Of a stretch of DNA of 43,246 nucleotides, positions 25,034-34,700 are shown in pieces. Below the pieces are notes generated by a model that did not search any database, was not told the origin of the DNA, and was given only the letters and a program-made list of their open reading frames with translations. Positions within the stretch are counted from its first letter, which is position 1; each line of letters opens with the position of its first letter. Source of the DNA: Corallococcus praedator. GTDB lineage: Bacteria; Myxococcota; Myxococcia; Myxococcales; Myxococcaceae. The stretch spans positions 1 through 43,246 of the forward strand of contig NZ_RAWI01000032.1 of assembly GCF_003612125.1 (NCBI RefSeq), in the 5' to 3' direction. The position numbers were made by a program, and so were the translations under genes.

Positions 25034-25618
25034 TCAACGGGTCAGGTTCTTGAGGACGGTGTCCAACACGCCCCGTGAGTCCACGAGGAACAGCTGCGCC
25101 TCCGCCGGATCCTCGGGTTCGAACTTGAACCTGCAACCCTCGACCGCTGGCATCCCGATCCGCTTGTAGAGCCGGATCACGGACGGGTCGCTGGTGACCG
25201 TGAAGACCGACAACTGGTTGTTCTCGCAGAACTCAAACAGATGGCGAACCAGCAACGGGAAGACGCCGCTGCCCCTGAACTCGGAGCGCAGGACGGCTCG
25301 GCTCGCCTCGATCAGATTGGGGGCGTTCAGGAAGGTCAGGTCCCGATGGGGTTGGTAGCCGTGGATCTCGAATTGGCCCTGGTGCCTCCCGCAGAGCCTG
25401 GCGCCCCCAATCAGCCTGTCCTCTTGGAAGACGCCGAAACAGATGGCGATGTCATCCCGGTCATCCCGCAGTTCATGACCCGATATCCGGATTCCGGATG
25501 GATTGGCTGGATGGAAATTCCAGCCTGCCTCGTGGATGTAGGCGTCGAAGAGCAGCCTTCGGTAATGGCCAAGCTCTTCTGGCGCTCGAAGGATCCTGAC
25601 CTCAAAGGAGTTCGTCAT
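25034..25618 (-). CDS. FeeM/LuxI-like N-acyltransferase (GNAT fold)
   Basis: A 194-residue cytoplasmic protein resembling N-acyl amino acid synthases and the GNAT-related autoinducer synthases. It has an N-terminal YRRLLFDAYIHEAGW segment, a central strand pair FGVFQEDRLIGGARLC with the GG turn usual for this fold, then LIEASRAVLRSEFRGSGVF, where the acyl-carrier or CoA pyrophosphate loop would lie, and a C-terminal VTSDPSVIRLYKRIGM strand-helix typical of acetyltransferases. The ATG at 25618 is preferred over the GTG at 25651, because the shared promoter's GGCTC at 25660-25656 would overlap a start at 25651. Substrate unknown. It might make an acylated amino acid or a signal molecule, or be a plain acetyltransferase. 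Confidence 0.65.
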   Translation of the reverse strand: MTNSFEVRILRAPEELGHYRRLLFDAYIHEAGWNFHPANPSGIRISGHELRDDRDDIAICFGVFQEDRLIGGARLCGRHQGQFEIHGYQPHRDLTFLNAPNLIEASRAVLRSEFRGSGVFPLLVRHLFEFCENNQLSVFTVTSDPSVIRLYKRIGMPAVEGCRFKFEPEDPAEAQLFLVDSRGVLDTVLKNLTR

Positions 25619-25655
25619 TTGGAGTGAAGGTGCCTGGGGCTCCTTCACCACAGGG

Positions 25656-25691
25656 GAGCCGGCGACGCGGCAAATGATGCACAGGCGGCTG
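25656..25691 (-). promoter_or_regulatory. Shared promoter element, copy F (acyltransferase)
   Basis: On the minus strand TGCAT (25681-25677) is followed after 16 bases by GGCTC (25660-25656), 37 bases from the chosen start codon. Like copies B and D it reads TGCATCATT. It is arranged back-to-back with copy B, 36 bases apart. Confidence 0.6.
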
Positions 25692-25707
25692 ATTCAGCGA
25701 GCAGCCC

Positions 25708-25743
25708 GCGGATTCCCTGCATCATTCTTCCCCGAATCAGCTC
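25708..25743 (+). promoter_or_regulatory. Shared promoter element, copy B (secreted-protein remnant)
   Basis: GCGGATTCCC precedes TGCAT (25718-25722), and 16 bases later comes AGCTC (25739-25743), one base off the other copies. The downstream ATG is at 25820. It faces away from copy F. Confidence 0.55.
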
Positions 25744-25819
25744 TGTCCCTTCGCGGGGGCACTCAGCCTATGGCCGTCGATCTGGCAGGCGGGAGGCTTT
25801 CATTGCAAGAGGTCACACG

Positions 25820-26101
25820 ATGAGTGTCGAGAGCATGAGTCTGAACGCCGCGGCGATCTTCTTCTCACTCGTGTTCCTGCTCGCAGCGGCTTCCGCCAGG
25901 GCCCAGACCCAGCCTTCAGCCCGGGGGCACCACGAACGTCTCATTCACCCTGTTCAAGCAGTGCCTCGGGGGCGGTGCCTCGCGGATCACTTCGGGGGCC
26001 CGGTCCACCCTGGGCCCGGATGCGGCCAGCCTGGAGTCGGATGGGGTGTTGCCGGACAGTGCTTCATCCGCGTTGCGCGGCCTCGAGTCGGGTGCCCCTG
26101 A
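25820..26101 (+). pseudogene. Remnant of a short secreted-protein gene
   Basis: An open frame of 93 codons with AAGAGG at proper distance from its ATG and a convincing signal peptide (AAAIFFSLVFLLAAASARA, cleavage before QTQPS). After about residue 33 the sequence turns into Arg/Pro/Gly/His-rich text that does not look like protein. In the neighbouring frame from about 25917 a more protein-like continuation appears (GGTTNVSFTLFKQCLGGG) and runs on into the 3' end of the convergent TPR-CHAT gene. The simplest reading is an intact promoter, ribosome site and signal peptide on a gene that has been frameshifted and truncated. Family unknown. A genuine short exported protein cannot be excluded. 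Confidence 0.4.
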
Positions 26102-26142
26102 CGCCTGGCTCCACGGGTTCCAGGCCCGCGGACGGCCAACCA

Positions 26143-29100
26143 TCAGCGAGCCTCCGTGGGCTTCGCGTCCGGATGGGATGGAGCGCCAGTCGCCAGCGCG
26201 CGCAGGGGCGCATCGCTGCCCACGGTGATGAAGGGGGCCCAGTAGTGGGGATGGGGCCACGTCCGCCGGAAGGAGCGCATCGCCTCGCGCAGCGCCGTGG
26301 CCCGGCCCTGCCCCGACAGCAGGTGGCGGTAGTAGGCCTCCATGAGAGGGTGGGTCGCCCCATCGTTCACCTTCCAGAGACTCATCACCACTGTCTCCGC
26401 TCCGGCCACGAAGAAGGCGCGGCGCAGGCCGTACACGCCCTGGCCTGGCTTCACGTCGCCCCGTCCGGTGTCGCACGCGGACAGCACCACGAGCTGGGTG
26501 CCCCACAGGTCCAGGCCCGCCAGCTCCAGGGCCGTCACCATCGCGCTGGCCGCCGGAGGCCTGGCCGCGTCAGGAGCTGGTGCGGAGGCGCCCGCCAGGA
26601 TCAGCCCCGAGCGCAGCAACGGATCCGGAACGGGGCGCGTGAGGGCTCCCTCTCCCAACACACCAAAATGGACCACGGCCCTGGAGTCGCTGGGCGCGGG
26701 GGCGTCGTCGAGGAAGAAGCCGTGGGTGGCCAGGTGCAGCACGCCGGGCGTGGGCAGGTGGAGCAGCCGCTCCTTGGTGGCCTCGGGTCCGAGCAGGAGC
26801 TGGGCCTGGGGGAGGAGGCGTTGGATGTCCTCGGCCTCCGCGCGACTGCCCGGGAGCGCTGCCCAGGGGGTGGCGGCGATGTCCTCCGCGCGCGAGGTGG
26901 AGAAGAAGCGCTCGAGGGGGGCGGAACGCTCCGCGGGCGAAGGGGCCCGGGGCGCGGTTCCAGGTGCCGCCTGGAAGTCCGGGTCGGCGAAGACGACGAC
27001 GGACGACACGGCGGAGGTGTCCTGGGGACGCCGCAGCAGATCCTTGCCGGAGGTGAGGTAGGTGAAGTCCCAGGTCTCGACCAGATAGTCGCGTCCGTCG
27101 TGGAGCGCGGCGAAGGGGACGAGGCCCAGATGTCCGTCGGGCGAGAGGAAGAGCCGGCGGGTGTTGCCCAGCAGCGGCAGCAGGGGCCGGAACGCGATGT
27201 CGTGGAGCGCCCGGGCGGATGCCTGTGATTGGACGTCGCGGCGTGCCAGTGCATCGCGCAGGCGCGTGGCGGCGCGGTCGATGGGCGCCGCCGGGCCCAG
27301 GTCCAGGGCCCGCGTGGATGCGTCGGGGAAGAGCACCAGCGCCAGGTATCGGAGCGGACCCGGTTTCTTCGCGCGGGGCTTGCCGGGAGTGGGGAGGACG
27401 GGACTGTCCTCGTAGGCGATGAACTCGATGAGGGCGCCATCGCGCGGCAGGGAGGCGGCGACCCGGTCGACGATCTCGGCGGTGGGTGGGAGCGCGGTGA
27501 GCGCGCGCAGGGGCGCGGAGCGTTTGGCGAGGTCGGCCTCCAGGGCATCACCCTGGTCGGCGAGCGACTTGAGGCGCTGCTGATAGTCCACCGGAGTGAG
27601 CTCGCCGGGGCCCCCGAGCGAAAGGGCGGCCCGTTGGGTGCGCAGGCCTCGCAGCCGCTCGAAGGTGTCGCGGTCCCTGGCTCCCAGGCTTCGGGAGAGG
27701 CTGCGGGAGATCTCCGCGGTCTCCTCGACGGAGCGGCCCTTGCGCAGGAGCACGGCGCTGAGGGCCAGACGCCGCACGCTGGCGTCCTGGGGCCAGGCGC
27801 GCAGCACGGCGTAGAGCCCCTGCTCGTCCGCGCGCAGGAGTTGGAGGAAATGGGCCAGTCGTGACTCGGAGAAGTCGAGCGCCTCCTGGCGCAGCCGCTG
27901 TTCGGAGATGTCGAAGGCGCGCGTCAGGAGCGGCAGGGCCGCGGCGCGGCGATGTCGGGCCAGGTGGAGCAGGGCGAGGCCGTGGAGCGATTGAGCAATG
28001 CTGGGATGGGTGTCGCCAAGCGTTGCTTCCTGGATGGCGAGTGCACGCTTCCAGAGGGGCTCGGCCCGCTCATACCTTCCTCGGGACAGGTGGATCCTGG
28101 CGAGGCTTGCGAGCGAGGAGGCCACGAAGGGATGGGTGTCGCCGAGCGCCGCTTCCTGGATGGCGAGCGCGCGTTTCAAGAGGGGCTCGGCCCGGTCCTC
28201 ATTCCCTCCCTGGTCCAGATAGACGTTGGCGATGTTGTGGAGCGTTGTGGCGAGGTCGGGATGGTTCTTGCCGAGCACCACCTCCCGGAGGGCGAGCGCG
28301 CGCTGATGGAAGGTCACGGCCCGGTCGTACAACCCCTGTTCCTTGGCGAGGAGTGCGAGGTTCTCGAACGAGGTGGCGATGAGAGGGTGGTTGTCGCCGA
28401 GCGCTGCTCGCAGGATGGCGAGCGAGCGCAGGAAGAGGGGTTCGGCCCGCTCGTACAACCCCTGCTCCATATAGAGCAGGGCAAGGTTGTTGAGCGAGAC
28501 GCCGACTTCGAAATGGTTCTTGCCGAGGGCCTCCTCCCGAATGGCGAGCGCGCGCAGGTGGAGGGGTTCGGCCCGGCTGTGCAACCCCTGTTCCGAGTAG
28601 GCGTTGGCGAGGTCGTCGAGCGAGGAGGCCACGTGAGAGTGTTTGTCGCCGAGGGCCGCCTCGAAGATGGCGATCGCGCGCAGGAAGAGGGGTTCGGCCC
28701 GTTCGTACAAACCCTGACCCACATAGAGGTTGGCGAGGCCGTGGAGCGATGCGGCGACTTCGGGATGGTTCTTGCCGAGGGCCTCTTCCCGAATGGCGAG
28801 CGCGCGCAGGTAGAGGGGCTCGGCCCGTTCGTACAGCCCCTGGTCCTTGTAGAGGATTGCGAGGTTGTTGAGCGATGTGGCGACCTGGGGATGGTTGTTG
28901 CCGAAGGCCTTTTCCCGGATGGTGAGCGCGCGCAGGTAGAGGGGCTCGGCCCGCTCGTTCGCTCCCTGGTCCGAGTAGAGGTTGGCGAGGTTGCTCAGCG
29001 TTCTGGCGACGAGGGGATGTGCGGCGCCAAGGCCCGTCTCCCGGAGGGTGAGTGCGCGCAGGAAGAGGGGCTCTGCCTGAGCGTACAGCCCCTGGTCCTT

Positions 29101-29481
29101 GTAGAGGATGCCCAGGAGGGTGAGCGTCAGGGCAACGTCCGGGTGGGCCTTGCCGAGCGTGGCTTCCCGCAGGGCCAGCGCGCGTTGAAGCAGGGGCTCC
29201 GCGTGGGGGACGTCATCTTGCCGCTGATAGAGTTCCCCCACGAGGTCCAGAGCGCCGGCGACGTCTGGATGCGTGCTTCCAAGAGCGGACTCCCTCAGCG
29301 CGAGCGCCTGCGCGGCCGGTCCATGCGCCTCGGGATAGCGGCCTGCGTCCATGAGCTTCGTCGCCGCGTCAAAAGCAGCCTGCGCCTCGCGAAGCCTCGC
29401 ATCCCCCGGCGCCTCCGCTGTCGCCGCCCCCGCCGAACAGCAGAGCACGACGACCACCATCCACCCGAGCATGCACCTCAT
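26143..29481 (-). CDS. Exported TPR-CHAT protein (caspase-like protease family)
   Basis: A 1112-residue protein. The ATG at 29481 has a strong AAGGGGG site and begins a signal peptide (MRCMLGWMVVVVLCCSAG, cleavage near ATA/EAP). About eleven tandem 42-residue TPRs of the kinesin-light-chain type follow (core AEPLYLRALAIREEALGKNHPEVA). A helical middle comes next (LRQEALDFSESRLAHFLQLL). The C-terminal CHAT domain contains HLATHGFF with the catalytic His near 920 and VVLSACDTGRG with the catalytic Cys near 1003, so the dyad is complete. CHAT proteases of this architecture cleave specific partner proteins; here the signal peptide suggests activity outside the cytoplasm, so the partner should be exported too. 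The gene is divergent from the ADYC gene and is an inverted-orientation paralogue of the gene at 35747. Substrate unknown. Confidence 0.9.
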   Translation of the reverse strand: MRCMLGWMVVVVLCCSAGAATAEAPGDARLREAQAAFDAATKLMDAGRYPEAHGPAAQALALRESALGSTHPDVAGALDLVGELYQRQDDVPHAEPLLQRALALREATLGKAHPDVALTLTLLGILYKDQGLYAQAEPLFLRALTLRETGLGAAHPLVARTLSNLANLYSDQGANERAEPLYLRALTIREKAFGNNHPQVATSLNNLAILYKDQGLYERAEPLYLRALAIREEALGKNHPEVAASLHGLANLYVGQGLYERAEPLFLRAIAIFEAALGDKHSHVASSLDDLANAYSEQGLHSRAEPLHLRALAIREEALGKNHFEVGVSLNNLALLYMEQGLYERAEPLFLRSLAILRAALGDNHPLIATSFENLALLAKEQGLYDRAVTFHQRALALREVVLGKNHPDLATTLHNIANVYLDQGGNEDRAEPLLKRALAIQEAALGDTHPFVASSLASLARIHLSRGRYERAEPLWKRALAIQEATLGDTHPSIAQSLHGLALLHLARHRRAAALPLLTRAFDISEQRLRQEALDFSESRLAHFLQLLRADEQGLYAVLRAWPQDASVRRLALSAVLLRKGRSVEETAEISRSLSRSLGARDRDTFERLRGLRTQRAALSLGGPGELTPVDYQQRLKSLADQGDALEADLAKRSAPLRALTALPPTAEIVDRVAASLPRDGALIEFIAYEDSPVLPTPGKPRAKKPGPLRYLALVLFPDASTRALDLGPAAPIDRAATRLRDALARRDVQSQASARALHDIAFRPLLPLLGNTRRLFLSPDGHLGLVPFAALHDGRDYLVETWDFTYLTSGKDLLRRPQDTSAVSSVVVFADPDFQAAPGTAPRAPSPAERSAPLERFFSTSRAEDIAATPWAALPGSRAEAEDIQRLLPQAQLLLGPEATKERLLHLPTPGVLHLATHGFFLDDAPAPSDSRAVVHFGVLGEGALTRPVPDPLLRSGLILAGASAPAPDAARPPAASAMVTALELAGLDLWGTQLVVLSACDTGRGDVKPGQGVYGLRRAFFVAGAETVVMSLWKVNDGATHPLMEAYYRHLLSGQGRATALREAMRSFRRTWPHPHYWAPFITVGSDAPLRALATGAPSHPDAKPTEAR
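27960..29390 (-). repeat. 126-base tandem repeats (TPR array)
   Basis: About eleven units with a 126-base period encode the TPRs of the 1112-residue CHAT protein. Neighbouring units are similar enough at DNA level for slippage or exchange with the second array at 35860-37400. Confidence 0.8.
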
Positions 29482-29574
29482 GGTTCCCCCTTGAATGCAG
29501 ACACGGGCAGTGAGCCCCAGTTCCCTGGCGGTGTCACGCGGCGGTCGCCAGGCTGGGGGGCCACGGGACAGCCT

Positions 29575-29610
29575 GCGGATTCCGTGCATGACTCTTCAAG
29601 TCCCTGGCTC
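29575..29610 (+). promoter_or_regulatory. Shared promoter element, copy A (ADYC gene)
   Basis: GCGGATTCCG precedes TGCAT (29585-29589), and 16 bases later comes GGCTC (29606-29610), followed by TTC. The ADYC start codon is 53 bases downstream. Confidence 0.62.
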
Positions 29611-29662
29611 TTCTTCATCGTGGTCCAGCTGTCCTGCCCATGGACGCGACGGAGAAAACGCG

Positions 29663-30748
29663 ATGGAGAAGTTCCTGCTGGTCTGTCTGTTCCTTCAGCT
29701 TCCCTCCCTGGCGCACGCGGGTCCTCCGGCCTCCGCGAAGCCCTCCCCCATGCGGTCCGCGGGCCGGGTTTCGGACGCCGAGCGCTACGCGCGCCGCTGT
29801 CAGGCCCAATCCGGCAGCCGCATCGCCAGGCCCCAGGGGACGATGCTGTGGGGCACCCGGCGGGACTGGAACACGGAGAAGGTGGCCGAGGAGCGCAGCA
29901 GCGTGCTCGTCTCGGCGGACCTCGCGCCCCTGCGCCGGGCGGAGGCGGGGGTGACGGCCCTGCGGCTCGACGGCGGGCACCTGGTCGCCTCTCCCGCGCC
30001 AGAGGCTGGGGATGCCCTGCGCGGCGTCGTCGGCAGCGTGCTGCAGGGGACGGACAGCGACGGCAAGCCCGTGGAGGTGGCCCTCTGCGCCGCCGAACCC
30101 TCCCCCGAGGACCCTGGGATGATCTTCTACCGCATCGAGGCATGGAACGCGGTGGCCCAGGAGTGGGAGAACCCCTGCGTCGCCGTGGGCCGCGTGGCGA
30201 GCCCCCGGGCCCTCGCGGTGGGTGGCGTCTGGGATGCCAGTGGGGCCCACCAGGACGCCCCGGGCAAGCTCACCTTCGCCTGTGAGAACGGCGCCATCAC
30301 CAAGTGCATCCAGTGGGGCTACAAGCCCTGGGACCGCCGCGACGGGAAGCCGCTGGCGGACCTCCACCAGGCCTGCACCCGTATGGCGCGCGCGGACTAC
30401 TGTGGCAATGGCCAGAGCCACACGCACCAGGGCACCACCATCGACGTCTATGACCGGTTCGGCATGGTGGAGCGGGGGGAATGGGATCCCGCGAAGGCCT
30501 CCTTCGAGGCGGCGTGGGCACCCGACGGGGCCACCTGCCTGGCGCGCACCCGTGACGGCCGCGCGCTGGCGACCATCCTCCAGGAGTGCCCCAACCGCTT
30601 CCAGACAGACGGGGTGGGTGCTCCAGGCGAAGGGGTAGGGGAGCACTGCACGGTGCGACGCATGAACGTGAGCCCCGAGGCCGCGCTGCTGCGCAACCTG
30701 ACGTTCGCGGCCCCGAAGGGCGCTGCCTCCGCGGCCAAGGCCCCGTAG
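29663..30748 (+). CDS. ADYC-domain secreted protein
   Basis: A 361-residue exported protein with signal peptide MEKFLLVCLFLQLPSLAHA and a GGAG ribosome site. The start was taken at 29663 because the codons upstream lie across the shared promoter. The C-terminal two thirds match the ADYC family common in myxobacteria: GKLTFACENGAITKCIQWGY, then HQACTRMARADYCGNGQSHT with the name-giving motif, then GTTIDVYDRFGMVERG, and a distal Cys-rich end (TCLARTR, LQECPNRF, EHCTVRRMN). The paired cysteines suggest a disulfide-stabilised extracytoplasmic domain. The molecular function of ADYC domains is not known to me. It sits divergently from a TPR-CHAT gene and could be a partner or substrate of that protein; this rests on position only. 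Confidence 0.85.
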   Translation: MEKFLLVCLFLQLPSLAHAGPPASAKPSPMRSAGRVSDAERYARRCQAQSGSRIARPQGTMLWGTRRDWNTEKVAEERSSVLVSADLAPLRRAEAGVTALRLDGGHLVASPAPEAGDALRGVVGSVLQGTDSDGKPVEVALCAAEPSPEDPGMIFYRIEAWNAVAQEWENPCVAVGRVASPRALAVGGVWDASGAHQDAPGKLTFACENGAITKCIQWGYKPWDRRDGKPLADLHQACTRMARADYCGNGQSHTHQGTTIDVYDRFGMVERGEWDPAKASFEAAWAPDGATCLARTRDGRALATILQECPNRFQTDGVGAPGEGVGEHCTVRRMNVSPEAALLRNLTFAAPKGAASAAKAP

Positions 30749-30761
30749 CACGTCCCCCGTG

Positions 30762-31724
30762 TCAGCCCTTCTCCTCCAATATCTGGCTGATGCTCAGGTC
30801 CAGCTGGCTGTCGATGAACGCCAGGAAGCTCTTGAAGCCCAGGGTGGAGAGGCCCAGCCGCTCCTGCAGACGGCTCCGGGTCTCCTCGTAGACGCGCTGC
30901 CGTGCACTCTTCAACCAGCGGGAGACGGTGGATTGATTGACGCGAAAGAGCGAGGCCAGCTCGTACGTCGAGAGTTGATCCGCGAAGTGGAGGCGCAGCA
31001 GGTGGCGCTCGTCGGCGGAGAGCGTGGAGGCGGCTTCATGCACGGCCTGACGGAACTCGGCGTGGTGGCGCCGCTTCATGACGTCCAGCTCCGGGTCCAC
31101 TCCCTGCCCCGGCAGCATCTTGAGGATCTCCTCCGCGCTGTCCTCGGACGAGGGCTTCTCCGCGGCCCGCAGCTTGTTGGCGATGCGTCCGGCGGTGACG
31201 AGCACCCAGCTCAGCAGCGCGCCGCGCCCCGAGTACTCACCAATCCTGGGAGCGCTCTCCGGGGTGGTGACCAACAACTTCACGCGCGTGATTTGACACA
31301 CGTCGTCGATCATCGCGTCGGGTTGTCTCAGACCCCGCAGCTTGCCTGGCAGCTTCGCGAGGTAGCTTTTTTCGAAGGCCTCCTGCGCGGAGGCCAGACC
31401 CTGAAGACATCCACACGTGAGGTAGAGTTCCGCCAGGGACAGCATTTTGAGAAGCGGCGCGATGGGGCTGTCGGGACTCACCTTGGGCAATCGTTCAGCG
31501 ACATGGATGACGAATTGATTGAGGGAGAGTTTTACGGTGGGCCACTGCGCGCGAGCCTCCTCCCACGCGCTGAGCAGCAGCGCGTCAAGCGACGCGGCTT
31601 CCACCTCTGTAGGGGGGACGAAGCGCACCTGGGTATGCTTGAGAAACGTCGCGACGTGCTCGGACACCTGTTCCATTCGAAGGTCCATCCTACGCACTTC
31701 GTCTTTGCCTTCAACGCCAGCCAT
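30762..31724 (-). CDS. Sigma-70-like factor of the myxobacterial kinase-linked type
   Basis: A cytoplasmic transcription factor of up to 320 residues. The middle part (RIGEYSGRGALLSWVLVTAG) resembles sigma region 2. The C-terminal part is a clear region-4 helix-turn-helix (LSADERHLLRLHFADQLSTY to NQSTVSRWLKSARQRVYEE). The N-terminal third (DALLLSAWEEARAQWP, FVIHVAERLP) is typical of a sigma-like family restricted to Myxococcales whose genes often adjoin a Ser/Thr kinase, as here. The start is uncertain: the ATG at 31724 begins only two bases from the divergent kinase start, and the internal ATG at 31676 fits the family's N-terminus better. The gene ends 13 bases from the convergent ADYC gene. 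It is the obvious local candidate to recognise the six-copy promoter element, but that link is inference. Confidence 0.8.
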   Translation of the reverse strand: MAGVEGKDEVRRMDLRMEQVSEHVATFLKHTQVRFVPPTEVEAASLDALLLSAWEEARAQWPTVKLSLNQFVIHVAERLPKVSPDSPIAPLLKMLSLAELYLTCGCLQGLASAQEAFEKSYLAKLPGKLRGLRQPDAMIDDVCQITRVKLLVTTPESAPRIGEYSGRGALLSWVLVTAGRIANKLRAAEKPSSEDSAEEILKMLPGQGVDPELDVMKRRHHAEFRQAVHEAASTLSADERHLLRLHFADQLSTYELASLFRVNQSTVSRWLKSARQRVYEETRSRLQERLGLSTLGFKSFLAFIDSQLDLSISQILEEKG

Positions 31725-31726
31725 TG

Positions 31727-34700
31727 ATGGGCACCCGCTCCGTGGCCCCCTTGAACACTTCCCAACCCAGGTATCCGCTCCCCTCCGGCTGTCTGACGGA
31801 TGAGGTCCTGGTGGAGCTCCTCGAAGCTCGGTTGCCAGACGAGGAACTGACCCGGGTCCATCAGCACGCCACCCGTTGCGACGACTGCCGGACCCTCCTG
31901 GCCACCTTCACCCCCGGCATCCAGCCCTCGGGGGAAGCGCCCTCGGAGATCCGCGAGCCGGCGGACGCCTCGCGGGAGCCAGTGCCCTCCTGGACGCCAC
32001 CCGACGTTTTTGACGCGTTCCGACTCGAAGCGCTCATTGGCCGGGGCGGGATGGGCGTGGTCTTCCTGGCGCATGACACGTCGCTGGATCGGCGTGTCGC
32101 GGTGAAGTTCATTGCCTCAAGCCAGCCCGACGCCCGGGTCCGCGAGCACTTCGCGACCGAGGCCCGGGCGCTCGCGCGCCTGCAGCACGCCAACATCGTC
32201 AACGTGTTCAGCGTGGGCGAGGTGGACGGCCACCCGTACATCGTCTCCGAGTACGTCGTGGGCCAGAGCCTCGCGGAGCTGCCCCTGCCGGTGCCGTGGC
32301 GCCGGGTGCTCTCCCTGGGCGTCGGACTGGCCCGGGGGCTCGCGGCGGCGCACCGACAGGGCGTGCTCCATCGCGACCTGAAGCCGTCCAATGCCCTGGT
32401 CACCCGGGACGGCGAGGTGAAGCTGCTCGACTTCGGCCTGGCCGAGCGCTTCGAGGTGGGAACGGCCCTGACGTCCAGCGCGCAGCCCCTCGTCGGGACA
32501 CTGCCCTATCTGGCGCCCGAGCTGCTCGCCGGAGCCCCGGCGACGCCTCGCAGCGACCTCTATGCCCTGGGCCTTGTCCTCCACGAACTGTGTACGGGTG
32601 AGGTGCCCCAGCGCACCTCCCGGGGACAGCAGGTGGCTCCTCCTCGCGCCGTGCTCGGGCCCGACATCGACCCGGACTTCGCCACGCTCATCACGCGGTG
32701 CCTCGCGGCCAATCCCCTGGACCGGTTCGCTTCGGCGGAGGCCCTCTGCGAAGCCCTGGAGCGGCTCGAGCGCATCAGCGCGCCCGCGCCACTGTCCTCC
32801 GGCAATCCCTATCGCGGCCTCGCGCCCTTCGAGGCCGAGCACCGCTCGCTGTTCTTCGGGCGCGAGGCGGACATCCGCGCCGTGCTCGAGCGCCTGCGCA
32901 CCCAGCCCCTGGTCCTCGTCGCCGGAGACTCCGGGACCGGCAAGTCCTCGTTGTGTCGCGCCGGCGTGCTGCCTCGGGTGGCCGCGGGCGCCCTGGACGC
33001 GGGGCGTGAGCAGACCACGGTCACGTTGTGGCCCGGTCACCGCCCGCTCGAGGCACTGGCCGCCGCGCTCGCGCCGCTGCTCGGCCGGAAGGAGGCGGAG
33101 CTGGTGACCGCGCTCGCGCGGACGCCGGGCTGGCTGGGACCGGCGCTGCGCGAGGCGCACTCTCGCGGGCGCGGACTGCTGCTCTTCATGGATCAACTGG
33201 AGGAGCTCCTCACGCTCTCCGAGCCGGTCCAGGCGGCGCATGTGGCCCGCCTCCTCGGGGAACTCGCCCTGCCGTCGTCGGGGGTGCGCGTGCTGCTGGC
33301 GGTGCGCGGCGACTTCCTGACCCGCCTGTGCGCGCTGCCCGGCCTGGGCGAAGAGGCCGAGCGGGCCCTCTACATCCTTCGCCCCCTGTCGCAAGAGGGG
33401 GTTCGCGAGGCGATCGTCGGTCCCGCGCGCAGCCGGGGCGTGGCCTTCGAATCCGGTGAAGTCCTCCAGGCGCTCGTCACCTCCACGGCGCCCGGCGTGG
33501 GGAGCCTGCCGCTCCTCCAGTTCGCGCTCGCCGAGCTGTGGGAGCGGCGCAATCCGGAGCAGGGCCGCATCACCCGGGAGGCGCTCGATGCGATGGGCGG
33601 GGTGGCCGGGGCCCTGTCCCGCCATGCCGACGGGGTGCTCGGGCGACTGGGGCCCGCCGAGTACGCGTCGGCGCGGCGACTCCTGCTCCGGTTGGTGACG
33701 GCGGAGGGGACGCGCAGCGAGCGTGGCGAGGAGGAGCTCGTCGAGTCCTCGGATGGGTCCTCGCGCGCCGCCCTTCGCGCGCTCGTCGAGGGCCGCCTGT
33801 TGCACACGCGCACCCTGGGCGGCCAGCCGCGCTGGGAGATCGCGCACGAGTCGCTCATCGCGAGCTGGGGCACGCTGCGCGACTGGCTCGATGACGACAT
33901 CGGCCAGCGCGCGCTGCGCAAGCGGGTGGAGACGGCCAGCGCGGAGTGGGAGCGCCTCCTTCACGCCAGTGACGCCCTCTGGGGACAGCGGCAGTTGGAG
34001 GAGGTGCGGCTGCTGGAGCTCTCCACCCTGGGCGCGCGCGAGCGTTCCTTCCTCCTGACCTCCCGCCGCGCCGTGACGCGCGAGCGCTGGAGGCGCCGGC
34101 TCGCGGGGCTCGTCGTCGCGCTCGCCGTCCTCGCCTCCGGCGGTCATCGGCTGCTGGCGTACCTGGTGGAGGCGCGGTTGAGCGCCGAGGAGCTTGGCAC
34201 GGCGCGCGAGTCGCTCGCCGGGGGCCGTGCCCTCGCCCAGGAGGCCCGCATGCGGCGTGAGGAGGCCCTGGCGCTGTTCGACAACCGGGCGCCACCCTCC
34301 GTGGACCTCAAGAGCCCGCCGGACTCCGGAGGACTCAGGAAGGCCGCCGAGCGGCAATGGACCGAAGTGCTCGTCCTGCGCGACGCGTCCGATGCGGCCT
34401 ACGCCCGCGCCACCCAGGCATTGGACAGGACCCTTGAGCGGGACCCCCGCCATGGGGACGCGCGCCAGCTCATCGCGGAGGTCACCTACGAACGCATCCT
34501 CCTCGCCGAGGACTTCCACCAGCGTCGCGAACGTGACGCGTGGGTGCGGCGCCTGGAGCAGGAGGCGGACACCTCGAAGGAGGGGGCGCAGTGGCTGCGA
34601 CGGCTCCGGGCGCCGGCTGAACTTGAGTTGGTGACCACCCCTCCTGGCGCTCGGGTCGAACTCGAGCGCTACACCCAGGAGGAGGACGGGAGGCTCCGCC

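Noticed and set aside
27952-30285. 777-codon plus-strand frame across the TPR array and into the ADYC gene
   Set aside because: It is antisense to TPRs and then out of frame with the ADYC gene; both real genes have export signals and ribosome sites.
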